A stretch of DNA of 47,425 nt from Caulobacter sp. CCH9-E1 (GTDB lineage: Bacteria > Pseudomonadota > Alphaproteobacteria > Caulobacterales > Caulobacteraceae), in the NCBI RefSeq assembly GCF_001556515.1, contig NZ_LSJA01000315.1, positions 1 to 47,425 on the forward strand. The letters are read 5' to 3'. Below the pieces are notes generated by a model. The model was not told the DNA's origin, did not search any database, and saw nothing but the letters and a program-made list of their open reading frames with translations. A program made the position numbers and the translations under genes. Position 1 is the stretch's first letter; every line of letters starts with the position of its first letter. Positions 8,489 through 17,873 of the stretch are shown here, in pieces.

Positions 8489-8689
8489 ATGTCCATGACC
8501 TTCACGAGCGAAGACCGGGTTCTGCTGGACCGCTACATCGAGAGCGTCCTGCTGCGGTTCAACGACGGTCGATATGATCTCCAGGAGGCGACCCGCGCCC
8601 TGGCGGAGAGCTTCATCCAGGTCGGGCGCGGCCAGCCCGACGTGCTGATGCACATGCGCGGCGTGGTCGAGGCCGGCGACGACGCCTGA
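8489..8689 (+). CDS. Conserved small protein of unknown function
   Basis: A 66-aa protein (MSMTFTSEDRVLLDRYIESVLLRFND then DLQEATRALAESFIQVGRGQPDVLMHMRGVV). ATG 8489 is preceded by GGGAGA. The composition is soluble and helical with no membrane segment and no motif that I recognise. It follows the metallopeptidase by 44 nt and precedes the thiC riboswitch. It could be translated with the metallopeptidase, but nothing links the two functionally. Confidence 0.65.
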   Translation: MSMTFTSEDRVLLDRYIESVLLRFNDGRYDLQEATRALAESFIQVGRGQPDVLMHMRGVVEAGDDA

Positions 8690-8748
8690 CGAGCTTGACC
8701 GGTATCAACGCTTGACCTCCACGTCAGCGCGCCTAGTGTCCGTCCCTT

Positions 8749-8839
8749 GTTCACCGGGGGGCCGCGCGCGCGGCTGAGATTGGGCTTCCGCCCTGACCCG
8801 TAGAACCTGATCCGGGTCATGCCGGCGAAGGGAGGGAAC
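8749..8839 (+). promoter_or_regulatory. TPP riboswitch (THI element)
   Basis: The conserved thiamin pyrophosphate aptamer is directly readable: the P3-proximal CTGAGA box, then ACCCGTAGAACCTGATC, then the CCGGGTCATGCCGGCGAAGGGA block. The outer ends GTTC (8749-8752) and GAAC (8836-8839) close P1. It lies 84 nt upstream of thiC in the sense orientation, the classical position for feedback repression of thiamin synthesis. Confidence 0.96.
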
Positions 8840-8890
8840 GCGGGCGCGGTCTTGATAGGCGTCCGTCAGACCGACTCAAGCACGCACGTC

Positions 8891-10762
<1,872 letters not shown>

Positions 10763-10772
10763 GGCGTTTGAC

Positions 10773-10786
10773 GCGCCGCAAGGCGC
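10773..10786. other. Short GNRA-loop hairpin after thiC
   Basis: GCGCC-GCAA-GGCGC directly downstream of the thiC stop, in the 67-bp gap before the next gene. It lacks a U-tract, so it is more likely an mRNA 3' stabilising or processing stem than a terminator. Confidence 0.4.
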
Positions 10787-10829
10787 CGCGGCGGGCGGCG
10801 GCTAGGCTTGAGCTTTCGGAGCCGCCGCC

Positions 10830-11900
10830 ATGCCGACCCGCCGCGCCCTGATCGCCGCCACGCCCCTGCTGGTCGCGGGATGCTCTGGCGGCGACAACCC
10901 CTACGATCGCGCCGTCCACGACCTCTGGCGACTGCCGGACCTGGGCGGCGGCGGCGTCCCGATGATGGCGCTGATCCACGCCGCGACCCTGGCGGCGAAC
11001 GGGCATAACACCCAACCCTGGCGCTTTCGCGTCGAGCCGCGCGCGATCGAGATCCTGCCGGACTTTTCGCGCCGCACGCCGGTCGTCGATCCGGACGACC
11101 ACCACCTGTTCGTCAGCCTGGGCTGCGCCACCGAGACCCTGCTTCAGGCGGGGCTCGGCTACGGCTGGGCGGGCGAGCCGGAGATGCTGCCGGGCGGCGG
11201 CGTCCGCATCGCCCTGTCCAGCGCGCCGGCCCGTCCAGACGCCCTGTTCCAGGCGATCCCGCGCCGCGCCTCCACCCGGACCGCCTATGACAACCGATCG
11301 GCGGACGCGGCCACGCTGCGGCGGCTGGAGGCGGCCGTCGGAAAAGATGTCGGACTGCGTCTGGTTCTGGATCCCGACCAGCGAAACCACCTGACCGACA
11401 TGATCGTCGCCGGAAACAGCGCCCAGCTCGCCGACCCGGCCTTCATGCGCGAGCTCGTCGACTGGATCCGCTTCGACGCCGCCGAGGCCTTGGCGCGGCG
11501 CGATGGCCTGTTCGCGGCCGCCTCCGGCAATCTGACGACTCCGCGCTGGTTGGGCGAGCGGCTCCTGCCGCTGGTCATGACGAAAAAGGGCGAAGCCGAG
11601 CGTATCACCCGCTGGATGCGCGGCTCGGCGGGCGCGGCGATCTTCACCGGCCCAAGCGAGACGCCCGAGGGCTGGATCGCCGTCGGCCGCGCCTTCACCC
11701 GCTTCGCGCTGACGGCGACGGCGGCGGGCTTGAAGCTGGCTTTCCTCAATCAGCCGGTCGAGGATCCGTCGACGCGCCGCCGGATGGCCGCCTGGATGGG
11801 CGAGCCGGGCAAGCGACCCGACCTCGTCGTCCGCTTCGGCTATGGACCGGACTTGCCGCGCGCCTTGCGCCGGACCGCCCAGGCTGTCGTGCTGGCTTAG
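10830..11900 (+). CDS. Nitroreductase-like (Acg family) lipoprotein
   Basis: A 356-aa protein of the Acg/nitroreductase-like FMN family. It shows the family's signature NTQPWRF (within ATLAANGHNTQPWRFRVEP) and the paired half-domain architecture, with a second conserved block FTRFALTATAAGLKLAFLNQPVEDP near the C-terminus. The N-terminus MPTRRALIAATPLLVAGCSGG carries a twin-arginine pair and a lipobox (LVAGC). It is therefore predicted to be a Tat-exported lipoprotein, which would suit export after cofactor loading. Acg proteins are thought to sequester FMN rather than reduce substrates; its substrate is unknown. Confidence 0.78.
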   Translation: MPTRRALIAATPLLVAGCSGGDNPYDRAVHDLWRLPDLGGGGVPMMALIHAATLAANGHNTQPWRFRVEPRAIEILPDFSRRTPVVDPDDHHLFVSLGCATETLLQAGLGYGWAGEPEMLPGGGVRIALSSAPARPDALFQAIPRRASTRTAYDNRSADAATLRRLEAAVGKDVGLRLVLDPDQRNHLTDMIVAGNSAQLADPAFMRELVDWIRFDAAEALARRDGLFAAASGNLTTPRWLGERLLPLVMTKKGEAERITRWMRGSAGAAIFTGPSETPEGWIAVGRAFTRFALTATAAGLKLAFLNQPVEDPSTRRRMAAWMGEPGKRPDLVVRFGYGPDLPRALRRTAQAVVLA

Positions 11901-12034
11901 AACCCGCGCGTCGTCCGCGTTGATTTCACTGGCCTTGGCAGGTGGGCGGGCGCGCCAAGCCTATCGAGGAACTGATGGCTGAGCTTCGACGAAGCGCGCG
12001 TTGAGGGTGGGACCGGGTCCCTCAGTCCAAGCCT

Positions 12035-12052
12035 TGTTTCCGTCTTGAAACA
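12035..12052. promoter_or_regulatory. Inverted repeat, candidate operator
   Basis: TGTTTC-CGTCTT-GAAACA, a perfect 6-bp inverted repeat with 6-bp spacer in the upstream region of the receptor gene. The size fits a dimeric regulator site. No matching regulator gene is adjacent. Confidence 0.35.
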
Positions 12053-12073
12053 TCATTGCGATCATTGAGGTCT

Positions 12074-12092
12074 GGTCGCACGAAATGTGACC
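12074..12092. promoter_or_regulatory. Imperfect palindrome, candidate operator
   Basis: GGTCGCAC and ATGTGACC form a near-palindrome (six Watson-Crick pairs plus one G-T pair) about 180 bp before the receptor start. It may be a binding site for a nutrient-responsive regulator; this is only inferred from symmetry and position. Confidence 0.35.
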
Positions 12093-12275
12093 ATATTTCA
12101 AAGCTTCACCACCAGCTAGGCGCGCGCAGGACACACTGGTGCGCGCTTTATCACACATAGTCCTTTGATAACGCCGGGGGCGTTGCTATGCGGGACGACC
12201 CGTCAGGAGCGGCGACCCCCAGCGTTTGCGTCGCATTCGGTGCGACCTGATTGCAACTCGTCTTCCGTGGGCCGA

Positions 12276-15005
12276 ATGACCCTTTCCGTGCTTCTCTATG
12301 GGCTGGCCGCCGCCGCGCTCGATCCCGCCAACGCCGCCGTGGCCGCCCCGCAGCTCTCCGCGTCTCCGGCCGCCGAGGAGCAGAAGCAGGCGGCGCCGAA
12401 GGACGATGGTTCCAACGAGGTCGAGGGTGTGGTGATCCAGGCCGACCCCCGCGGCAAGGTCGAGGGCGACATCAAGCCGGATATCGAGCTGAACGAGGCC
12501 GAGATCCAGAGCTTCGGCGCGACCAGCATCGGCGAACTGCTGACCATGCTGACGCCCCAGACGACCAGCACCCGCGGCCGCGACAGCAGCAGCGGACCGG
12601 TGCTGCTGGTCAATGGCCGCCGCATCTCGGGCTTCCAGGAGATCCAGGGCATTCCGCCCGAGGCGATCGAACGCTTCCAGATTCTGCCTGAGGAAGTCGC
12701 GCTCAGCTACGGCTACAAGGCCGACCAGCGGGTCGTGAACATCATCCTGAAGAAGAACTACAACGCCCTGCAGACCCAGGCGGCGGCGACCGTGGCGACC
12801 GATGGCGGCCGCACCGCGCCCAGCGCCGGCGGCAACCGCGTCCATATCGACGGCGATAAGCGCTGGAACGTCGACGTCCAGCTGTCGCACGAGCCTTATC
12901 TGCTGGAGCGGGATCGCGACATCGTGCGGTCTCCGAACGGTCAGCCCTATGATCTGACGGGCAATATCGCGGGCGTCGGCGGCGCCAGCATCGCGGGGCT
13001 GTCCAGCCTGACCGGCGGAGCGGTGACCTTCGCCGGCGTTCCGAGTTCGGCCGCGACGGGGCGCGCCAGCCTCGCCGACTACGCGGCGTTGGCCAACAGC
13101 TACAACACAGGCGACCTGACCCGCGATCGGTCGCTGATCTCCAAGTCGGACAAGGCCACGCTGCGCGGCGCCTACAGCCGCGACCTCAACAAGCAGACCC
13201 AGCTGACGATCAGCGGCAACCTGGAAGACAGCAGCAGCCATGCGCTTCTGGGCCTGCCGGGCGTGAGCTTCACCCTGCCGGCGGGCAATCCGTTCTCGCC
13301 GTTCTCCCAGTCGGTGATCGGCTATCGCTACATCGACTCTCCGGACGCGCTGGCGCGCAATGTCGATACGCTGCGCACCCAGGTCAGCATGGCCGCCAAC
13401 GGCCGGGTCAAGGACTGGCGCTGGAACCTGACGAGCGACTTGGACCGCACGGCGACCGACACCACGACGGGGCGCGGTCTGGACGCCACGGCGCTGCAGG
13501 CGGCGATCGCGGCCGGCGACCCGACCGTCAATCCCTTCGGCCCCCTGTCGTCCACCCTGTACAAGCGCGTCGCCGACGACACCGCGCACTCGGTCTCGAC
13601 CTCGGCCAGCGCCGAGCTGGTGCTGAACGGCGCCCTGTTCCAGCTGCCCGCCGGCCCGCTGCAGACGACGCTCAAGGTCGGGGCCAACAGCAAGAGCCTG
13701 GACTCCAAGACCGTCCGGTCCGGCGTGACGACGACGCGGGACATCACCCGCACGACCGAAAGCGTCCAGGGCAGCTTCACCGTGCCGCTGACCAGCACGC
13801 GCCAGGACTTCCTGGCCAAGGCCGGCGACCTCTCGGTGAACTTCAATCTGGGCTATGACGACCTGTCGGACCTGGGCGGCCTGACCACCTTGGGCGGCGG
13901 GCTCAACTGGTCTCCGATCAAGAAGATCAGCTTCATCGCCAGCTACACCGACGAAGAGGGCGCGCCCTCGACCAACCAGATCAACGATCCGGTGCTGGTG
14001 ACGCCGAACGTCTCGGTGTTCGACTTCACGACCGGCCAGACGGTGATCATCACCCGGACGGATGGTGGCAACCCCAACCTGCGGAACGACAATCGCCAGG
14101 TCCAGCGGCTGGGCGTGAACTTCAAGCCGTTCGAAAAGACCGAGCTGACCTTCAACGCGACCTATACCCGCGCCGAGACCAAGAACATGATCTCGTCGTT
14201 CCCGGCCATCACGCCGGACCTGGAGCGGGCGTTCCCCGAGCGCTTCACCCGCGACGCCACGGGGCGCCTGCTGGCGATCGACGCCCGGCCGGTGAACTTC
14301 GCCAGCGCCGAGAGCGAGAACATCCGCTGGGGCTTCAACCTGTTCAAGCCGATCGGCCAACCGGCGCCCGGCGCGACGGCGGGGCCGGGCGGCGGACGCA
14401 TGGGCGGCGGTCCCGTCGGGGGCGGGATGCGAATGGGCGGCGGCCCCGGCGGTCCTGGCGGTGGTCCGGGCGGCGGCGGCTTCGGCGGCCCGCCTCCTGG
14501 CCTGATGCGGCCGGGTCAAGGCATGTTCCAGCTGTCTGTCTATCACACCTGGCGCCTGACCGATGAGGTGACCATCCGAAAGGGCCTGCCGGTCCTCGAC
14601 CAGCTGGATGGCTCGGCGATCAACTCGCGCACCGGCCAGGCGCGGCACGAGGTCCAGATCCAAGGCGGCTACTTCAAGGACGGCCTGGGCATGCGCTTCA
14701 ACGGGACCTGGAAGGACTCGACCTGGGTCAATGGCGGGGCCACCGGCGGCCAGACGCTCTACTTCTCGGACCTCGCCACGGTGGGCGTGAACTTCTTCGC
14801 CAATTTCAGCGTCCCGGCGCGGAAGAAGGCCGTGGACCGCTTCCCGATTCTGAAGGGCGCGCAGGTTTCGTTGAACTTCGACAACATCCTCGACGCCAAG
14901 CAGACGGTGCGAGACCAGAACGGCAAAACGCCGCAGGCTTACCAGCGCGATTACTTGGATCCGTTGGGCCGTACGGTGCGTATCGGCTTCCGAAAACTGC
15001 TCTAG
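12276..15005 (+). CDS. TonB-dependent receptor-like outer membrane protein with Gly-rich insert
   Basis: A protein of about 909 aa with a signal-peptide-like start (MTLSVLLYGLAAAALDPANAAVAAPQ). A plug domain follows (SIGELLTMLTPQTTSTRGRDSSSGPVLLVNGRRISG ending VVNIILKKNY), then a long alternating beta-barrel. The C-terminus is YLDPLGRTVRIGFRKLL; the last residue is Leu rather than the usual aromatic. Residues about 703-745 (DNA 14386-14512) are a Gly/Met/Pro low-complexity stretch with GGG repeats, probably an extracellular or periplasmic loop. I see no clear TonB box. The frame is open upstream to a TTG at 12165; ATG 12276 is chosen because it gives a signal peptide, but the SD is weak. Ligand unknown. 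Confidence 0.8.
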   Translation: MTLSVLLYGLAAAALDPANAAVAAPQLSASPAAEEQKQAAPKDDGSNEVEGVVIQADPRGKVEGDIKPDIELNEAEIQSFGATSIGELLTMLTPQTTSTRGRDSSSGPVLLVNGRRISGFQEIQGIPPEAIERFQILPEEVALSYGYKADQRVVNIILKKNYNALQTQAAATVATDGGRTAPSAGGNRVHIDGDKRWNVDVQLSHEPYLLERDRDIVRSPNGQPYDLTGNIAGVGGASIAGLSSLTGGAVTFAGVPSSAATGRASLADYAALANSYNTGDLTRDRSLISKSDKATLRGAYSRDLNKQTQLTISGNLEDSSSHALLGLPGVSFTLPAGNPFSPFSQSVIGYRYIDSPDALARNVDTLRTQVSMAANGRVKDWRWNLTSDLDRTATDTTTGRGLDATALQAAIAAGDPTVNPFGPLSSTLYKRVADDTAHSVSTSASAELVLNGALFQLPAGPLQTTLKVGANSKSLDSKTVRSGVTTTRDITRTTESVQGSFTVPLTSTRQDFLAKAGDLSVNFNLGYDDLSDLGGLTTLGGGLNWSPIKKISFIASYTDEEGAPSTNQINDPVLVTPNVSVFDFTTGQTVIITRTDGGNPNLRNDNRQVQRLGVNFKPFEKTELTFNATYTRAETKNMISSFPAITPDLERAFPERFTRDATGRLLAIDARPVNFASAESENIRWGFNLFKPIGQPAPGATAGPGGGRMGGGPVGGGMRMGGGPGGPGGGPGGGGFGGPPPGLMRPGQGMFQLSVYHTWRLTDEVTIRKGLPVLDQLDGSAINSRTGQARHEVQIQGGYFKDGLGMRFNGTWKDSTWVNGGATGGQTLYFSDLATVGVNFFANFSVPARKKAVDRFPILKGAQVSLNFDNILDAKQTVRDQNGKTPQAYQRDYLDPLGRTVRIGFRKLL
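14386..14512 (+). repeat. Gly-rich low-complexity coding repeat
   Basis: Degenerate GGCGGC/GGTGGTCC tandem codons encode stretches such as GGGRMGGGPVGGGMRMGGG and GGPGGGPGGGGFGG inside the receptor gene. The tract is prone to slippage and likely varies in length between strains. Confidence 0.75.
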
Positions 15006-15105
15006 GGTGCGCCTAGGATAGATGATCGGCGTCTCAACACGTCCTTAAGCTGTCTGTCGCACCCTGGGTTTCTGGGCGGCCGATTTGGCCGGGTCGGAGG
15101 TCGTC

Positions 15106-15492
15106 ATGTCCATCATGACATCCAGTACGCGCCGTGCGGGCGACCACTTCGAACCTACGGATACGGACCCGCAGGTCCAGCGGCGCATGCGTGGCTATCT
15201 AGAACAGATCGACTACACCGCCTTCGCCTCGAACAAGGCGGTTCTGTCCGTCACTGTCCCGCGCGTGGAGGGCGAACAGTTCCAGCGCCTGGCCGTCGCG
15301 GCTTCGACCGCGCGGGCGCGCTGGGTGACCGAAGCCGTCGCGATGACCGACCACGGCGCGACGCTGACGGAGGCCCAGGTGGCCCGTCTGCACCATCTGC
15401 GCTCCACCTACGAGGAACTGACCTCGGTCTACGAGGCCATGCGTCGCATGGTCGAGCGTGGCTACGTCGCCTATCGCCCCATCCCGGCGTAA
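15106..15492 (+). CDS. Conserved hypothetical 128-aa protein
   Basis: Starts at ATG 15106 with GGAGG about 5 nt upstream (MSIMTSSTRRAGDHFEPTDTDPQVQRRMRGYLEQIDYTAF). The protein is soluble, alpha/beta to helical, with a central strand-rich segment (KAVLSVTVPRVEGEQFQRLAVAASTARARWVTEAV) and a helical tail (LHHLRSTYEELTSVYEAMRRMVERG). I do not recognise a family. It has its own 100-bp upstream gap after the receptor gene and is followed by the AT-rich promoter of the GIY-YIG gene. It might be a cytosolic ligand-binding or regulatory protein; there is no direct evidence. Confidence 0.68.
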   Translation: MSIMTSSTRRAGDHFEPTDTDPQVQRRMRGYLEQIDYTAFASNKAVLSVTVPRVEGEQFQRLAVAASTARARWVTEAVAMTDHGATLTEAQVARLHHLRSTYEELTSVYEAMRRMVERGYVAYRPIPA

Positions 15493-15498
15493 TTTCGA

Positions 15499-15533
15499 CC
15501 GGGTAATATTGACTCTTATTTTTGTCCGGGTAA
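15499..15533 (+). promoter_or_regulatory. AT-rich promoter with tandem CCGGGTAA boxes and a GANTC site
   Basis: Two identical 8-mers CCGGGTAA (15499-15506 and 15526-15533) lie 27 bp apart around a notably AT-rich core. TTGACT (15509-15514) could be a -35 hexamer and overlaps GACTC (15511-15515), a GANTC target of the CcrM methylase. The pair of boxes suggests a regulator binding over a sigma-70 promoter for the GIY-YIG/DUF2239 pair, with ATG 15556 close downstream. Confidence 0.5.
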
Positions 15534-15555
15534 AAGGCGCGTCCAGGAGGCGATC

Positions 15556-15891
15556 ATGTCCGGACGCAAGGCGCTGTTGCGCGCATACAAGGAACGCAAG
15601 GTCGAGGCGGGCGTGTACGCCGTCCGTTGTCTGGCGAGCGGCGAGGTGTGGGTCGGCGCGACCCCCGACCTCTCGACGCGACAAAGCGGCGTATGGTTCA
15701 GCCTGCGTCAAGGATCGCACCGGGAGCCGACCTTGCAGGCGGCCTGGAACGCGCACGGCGCGGACGCCTTCGTCTTCGAACCGATCGAGACGGTCGACGC
15801 CGAAGGTCTGGACGCGTTCTGCCGGGCGAGCCGCCTGAAGGACCGTCGCGCTCATTGGATCGGGACGCTGAGCGCGCGGGGGCTGAACTGA
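15556..15891 (+). CDS. GIY-YIG nuclease family protein
   Basis: A 111-aa protein with a compact GIY-YIG-like fold: the first strand pair reads AGVYAVRCLASGEVWVGATPDL. Here G-V-Y and V-W-V-G take the places of GIY and YIG, and the following helix (RQSGVWFSLRQGSHREPTLQAAWNAHGADAF) carries an Arg as in UvrC/SLX1-like domains. The glutamate expected near the end of the domain may be in FVFEPIETV. SD AGGAGG precedes ATG 15556. Its stop overlaps the start of the DUF2239 gene (TGATG), implying coupled translation. DNA cleavage is inferred from the fold only; the degenerate GIY motif leaves catalysis uncertain. Confidence 0.78.
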   Translation: MSGRKALLRAYKERKVEAGVYAVRCLASGEVWVGATPDLSTRQSGVWFSLRQGSHREPTLQAAWNAHGADAFVFEPIETVDAEGLDAFCRASRLKDRRAHWIGTLSARGLN

Positions 15892-16478
15892 TGGACGAGC
15901 GTTTCGTCGTCTTCCGCGGGCCTGAGCGCGTGGCGTCTGGAACGCGCGTGGAGGCCGCCTTGGCCGCTCATGCGCTGGCGTCACAGCCTGGAGTTCTGGT
16001 GTTTGGTCCGGACGGTCGCGGAATAGACTTCGACCTGACGGGAGGGCAGGACGAGATCTCAAGGCGCTATGGGCCGGCCGAGGCTCCGCGCGGTCGCGGG
16101 CGCCCCAAGCTGGGCGTGGTCGCCCGCGAGGTCACCCTGCTGCCGCGCCACTGGGACTGGCTGGCCAGCCAGCCCGGCGGGGCTTCGGTGGCGCTGCGCA
16201 AGCTGGTCGAGGCGGCCAGCCGCGCCGCCGAGGGGCCGGACCGGGTCCGCGCCGCGCGCGAGGCGACCTATCGCTTCGCCTCGGCCATGGCGGGCGATCT
16301 TCCGGGCTTCGAAGAGGCGATGCGCGCCTTGTTCGCGGGCGACGACACGGCGTTCGAGACGCGGATCGAGGCTTGGCCGACCGATATCGCCGCGCAGCTT
16401 CGAACGTACGCCGCCGAGGCCTTCGGCCCCGATCAGCCCTCGGACTTGGCCAGCACCTCGGCCAGCAGAGCCGAATAG
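15891..16478 (+). CDS. DUF2239 family protein
   Basis: A 195-aa protein resembling the DUF2239 family: an N-terminal half rich in beta strands (RFVVFRGPERVASGTRVEAALAAHA then VLVFGPDGRGIDFDLTGG), then GRGRPKLGVVAREVTLLPRHWDWLASQPGGASVALRKLVEAA. The latter includes an RGRPKLG AT-hook-like basic motif and a ribbon-helix-helix-looking segment. These features hint at DNA binding. Translation is coupled to the GIY-YIG gene by a 1-nt overlap. The 3' end overlaps the converging ThuA-like gene by 46 nt. Function unknown. Confidence 0.75.
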   Translation: MDERFVVFRGPERVASGTRVEAALAAHALASQPGVLVFGPDGRGIDFDLTGGQDEISRRYGPAEAPRGRGRPKLGVVAREVTLLPRHWDWLASQPGGASVALRKLVEAASRAAEGPDRVRAAREATYRFASAMAGDLPGFEEAMRALFAGDDTAFETRIEAWPTDIAAQLRTYAAEAFGPDQPSDLASTSASRAE

Positions 16479-17476
16479 GCCGCGTCGAACGGCGCGCGGT
16501 CGCTGTCCGGCTTCATCGGCCACAGCGGGCGCAGCGCCGCCGTCCGCGCCGCCGCGTCGCGCAGCCACGCGGGATCGGCTTTCGCCAGGCGCGCGGCGCG
16601 CTGATCGATCTCCGTCGAGGGGCGACCGCTGTAGGCCAGCAGCGCGCGCAGCGCCCACAGCGCCTGCTCGTCCGGATTGGGCTTGGCGTCGCCCGGCAGC
16701 TGGCCTGCCGTCCAGCGCACCGCGTCGACGATCTGCCGGCGATAGCGCGCGTCGGCCCAGGTCGCCGGCGTATGGCCGAGGTTGGTGTAGAACAGTCGGC
16801 CCTTGCCGATCTGGCGCGCCCAGGTGATCGGCACGAACCACGGCCGCTTCAGCGCCATGTCGCTGAAGTCCAGCGCCTGCAGCACGCGCACCCGCGCCGG
16901 ATCGTAGTCCGCGTACTGGTAGATCTCCTCCGCATAGGCGAAGCGGCGCGGCCAGGCCTGGTTCATCGGCCCTTTCGCGTCGCCCAGCGCCTGGACGGTG
17001 ATCGGCGCGCCTTGCGTCCAGGGATGGCCGGCGAACTTGCCGTTGATGAAGGCGGTGTAGGGCTCGCCGGGGCCGTCATAGGGCCAGCCGGTGTCGGTGG
17101 CGCTGTGCAGCCCGACGAAGCCGCCCCGGCCGCTCTTGATCCAGTCCTGGATGGCGGCCCAGGTCGCCGGCGCGATGGGCAGGGCGCCGGTCGTGTAGAA
17201 GACCAGGACGTCGATGTCCTTCAGCGTCTCCGGGGTGATCGCGCTGGCGTCGCGGGTCGAATGGACGCTAAAGGCGCCCGACCGCGCGCCGATCTCGGCC
17301 ATGGCGATCTCGGACAGGGTGGGGCCGTTGCTGGCTTTTGGCGGCATGACGGGCGCGTGCACGAAGCCGACCGACTGGTCGAGATACAGCACCCGGACCT
17401 TGCCGGCCCTGGGCGCGGCCGCGGCGGGCAGCGCGAAAGCGAGCAGCGTCGCGACGAGAACAAGCAGGCGCGTCAT
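16433..17476 (-). CDS. Secreted ThuA-like domain protein
   Basis: A 347-aa protein with a signal peptide (MTRLLVLVATLLAFALPAAAAPRA). A ThuA/trehalose-utilisation fold follows, related to class I glutamine amidotransferases: VRVLYLDQSVGFVHAPVMPPKA, then DIDVLVFYTTGALPI, WIKSGRGGFVGLHSATDT, and VPITWARQIGKGRLFYTNLGHTPATW. Members act in carbohydrate use or are lipoprotein glycoside-associated; activity here is unknown. It starts 8 nt after the VOC gene and is likely the last gene of the SDR-VOC-ThuA unit. Its 3' end overlaps the DUF2239 gene. Confidence 0.86.
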   Translation of the reverse strand: MTRLLVLVATLLAFALPAAAAPRAGKVRVLYLDQSVGFVHAPVMPPKASNGPTLSEIAMAEIGARSGAFSVHSTRDASAITPETLKDIDVLVFYTTGALPIAPATWAAIQDWIKSGRGGFVGLHSATDTGWPYDGPGEPYTAFINGKFAGHPWTQGAPITVQALGDAKGPMNQAWPRRFAYAEEIYQYADYDPARVRVLQALDFSDMALKRPWFVPITWARQIGKGRLFYTNLGHTPATWADARYRRQIVDAVRWTAGQLPGDAKPNPDEQALWALRALLAYSGRPSTEIDQRAARLAKADPAWLRDAAARTAALRPLWPMKPDSDRAPFDAAYSALLAEVLAKSEG

Positions 17477-17484
17477 GTCGGTCT

Positions 17485-17871
17485 TTAGGCCCCCGGGTGC
17501 AGCAAATCCCAGCGGTTGCCGTACAGATCCTCGAACACCGCCACCGTACCGTAGGCTTCGTGACGCGGCTCTTCCAGGAACTTCACGCCGGCGGCGACCA
17601 TGCGCGCGTGGTCGCCGGCGAAGTCGTCGGTATGCAGGAACAGCCAGACGCGGCCGCCGCCCTGGCGCCCGATCGCCTCGGCCTGATCGCCGATGGCGCG
17701 GGCCAGCAGGAAGTTCGTTCCATCGGTTCCAGGCGAGACCACCACCCAGCGCTTGCCGCCGCCCATGTCGGTGTCCTCGACCAGGTCGAAGCCCAGCTTG
17801 CCGACATAGAAGGCGATGGCCTCGTCATAGTCGGCGACCAGCAGGGACACGAGGGCGACGCGACGGGCCAT
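17485..17871 (-). CDS. VOC family (glyoxalase-like) protein
   Basis: A 128-aa single-domain member of the vicinal oxygen chelate superfamily: RVALVSLLVADYDEAIAFYVGKLGFDLVEDTDMGGGKRWVVVSP with the C-terminal YGTVAVFEDLYGNRWDLLHP. The usual metal ligands would be a residue in the first strand, H/E in VWLFLHTDDF and E in VAVFED; two are plausible here. Substrate is unknown. Its Shine-Dalgarno lies in a perfect hairpin (17874-17896). Sits between the SDR and ThuA-like genes in one transcription direction. Confidence 0.87.
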   Translation of the reverse strand: MARRVALVSLLVADYDEAIAFYVGKLGFDLVEDTDMGGGKRWVVVSPGTDGTNFLLARAIGDQAEAIGRQGGGRVWLFLHTDDFAGDHARMVAAGVKFLEEPRHEAYGTVAVFEDLYGNRWDLLHPGA

Positions 17872-17873
17872 GG

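Larger units (their letters stand above)
11901..12275. other. 375-bp non-coding gap upstream of the receptor gene
   Basis: No convincing gene is present; a 65-codon minus-strand ORF (12158-11961) has no SD or recognisable sequence. The gap is less GC-rich in its middle (12035-12120) and holds several small inverted repeats. These are GGGACC/GGTCCC at about 12009, TGTTTC-N6-GAAACA at 12035-12052, GGTCGCAC/ATGTGACC at 12074-12092, paired GCGCGC blocks around 12120-12147, and AACGCC/GGCGTT at about 12171. It most likely carries the promoter and control region of the receptor gene. Confidence 0.55.

Noticed and set aside
11961..12158. 65-codon minus-strand ORF
   Set aside because: No SD, no recognisable motif, lies over the inverted-repeat-rich control region and looks like chance.
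14386..14512. CRISPR or minisatellite array
   Set aside because: The repeat is codon-based Gly-rich coding sequence with no spacers.
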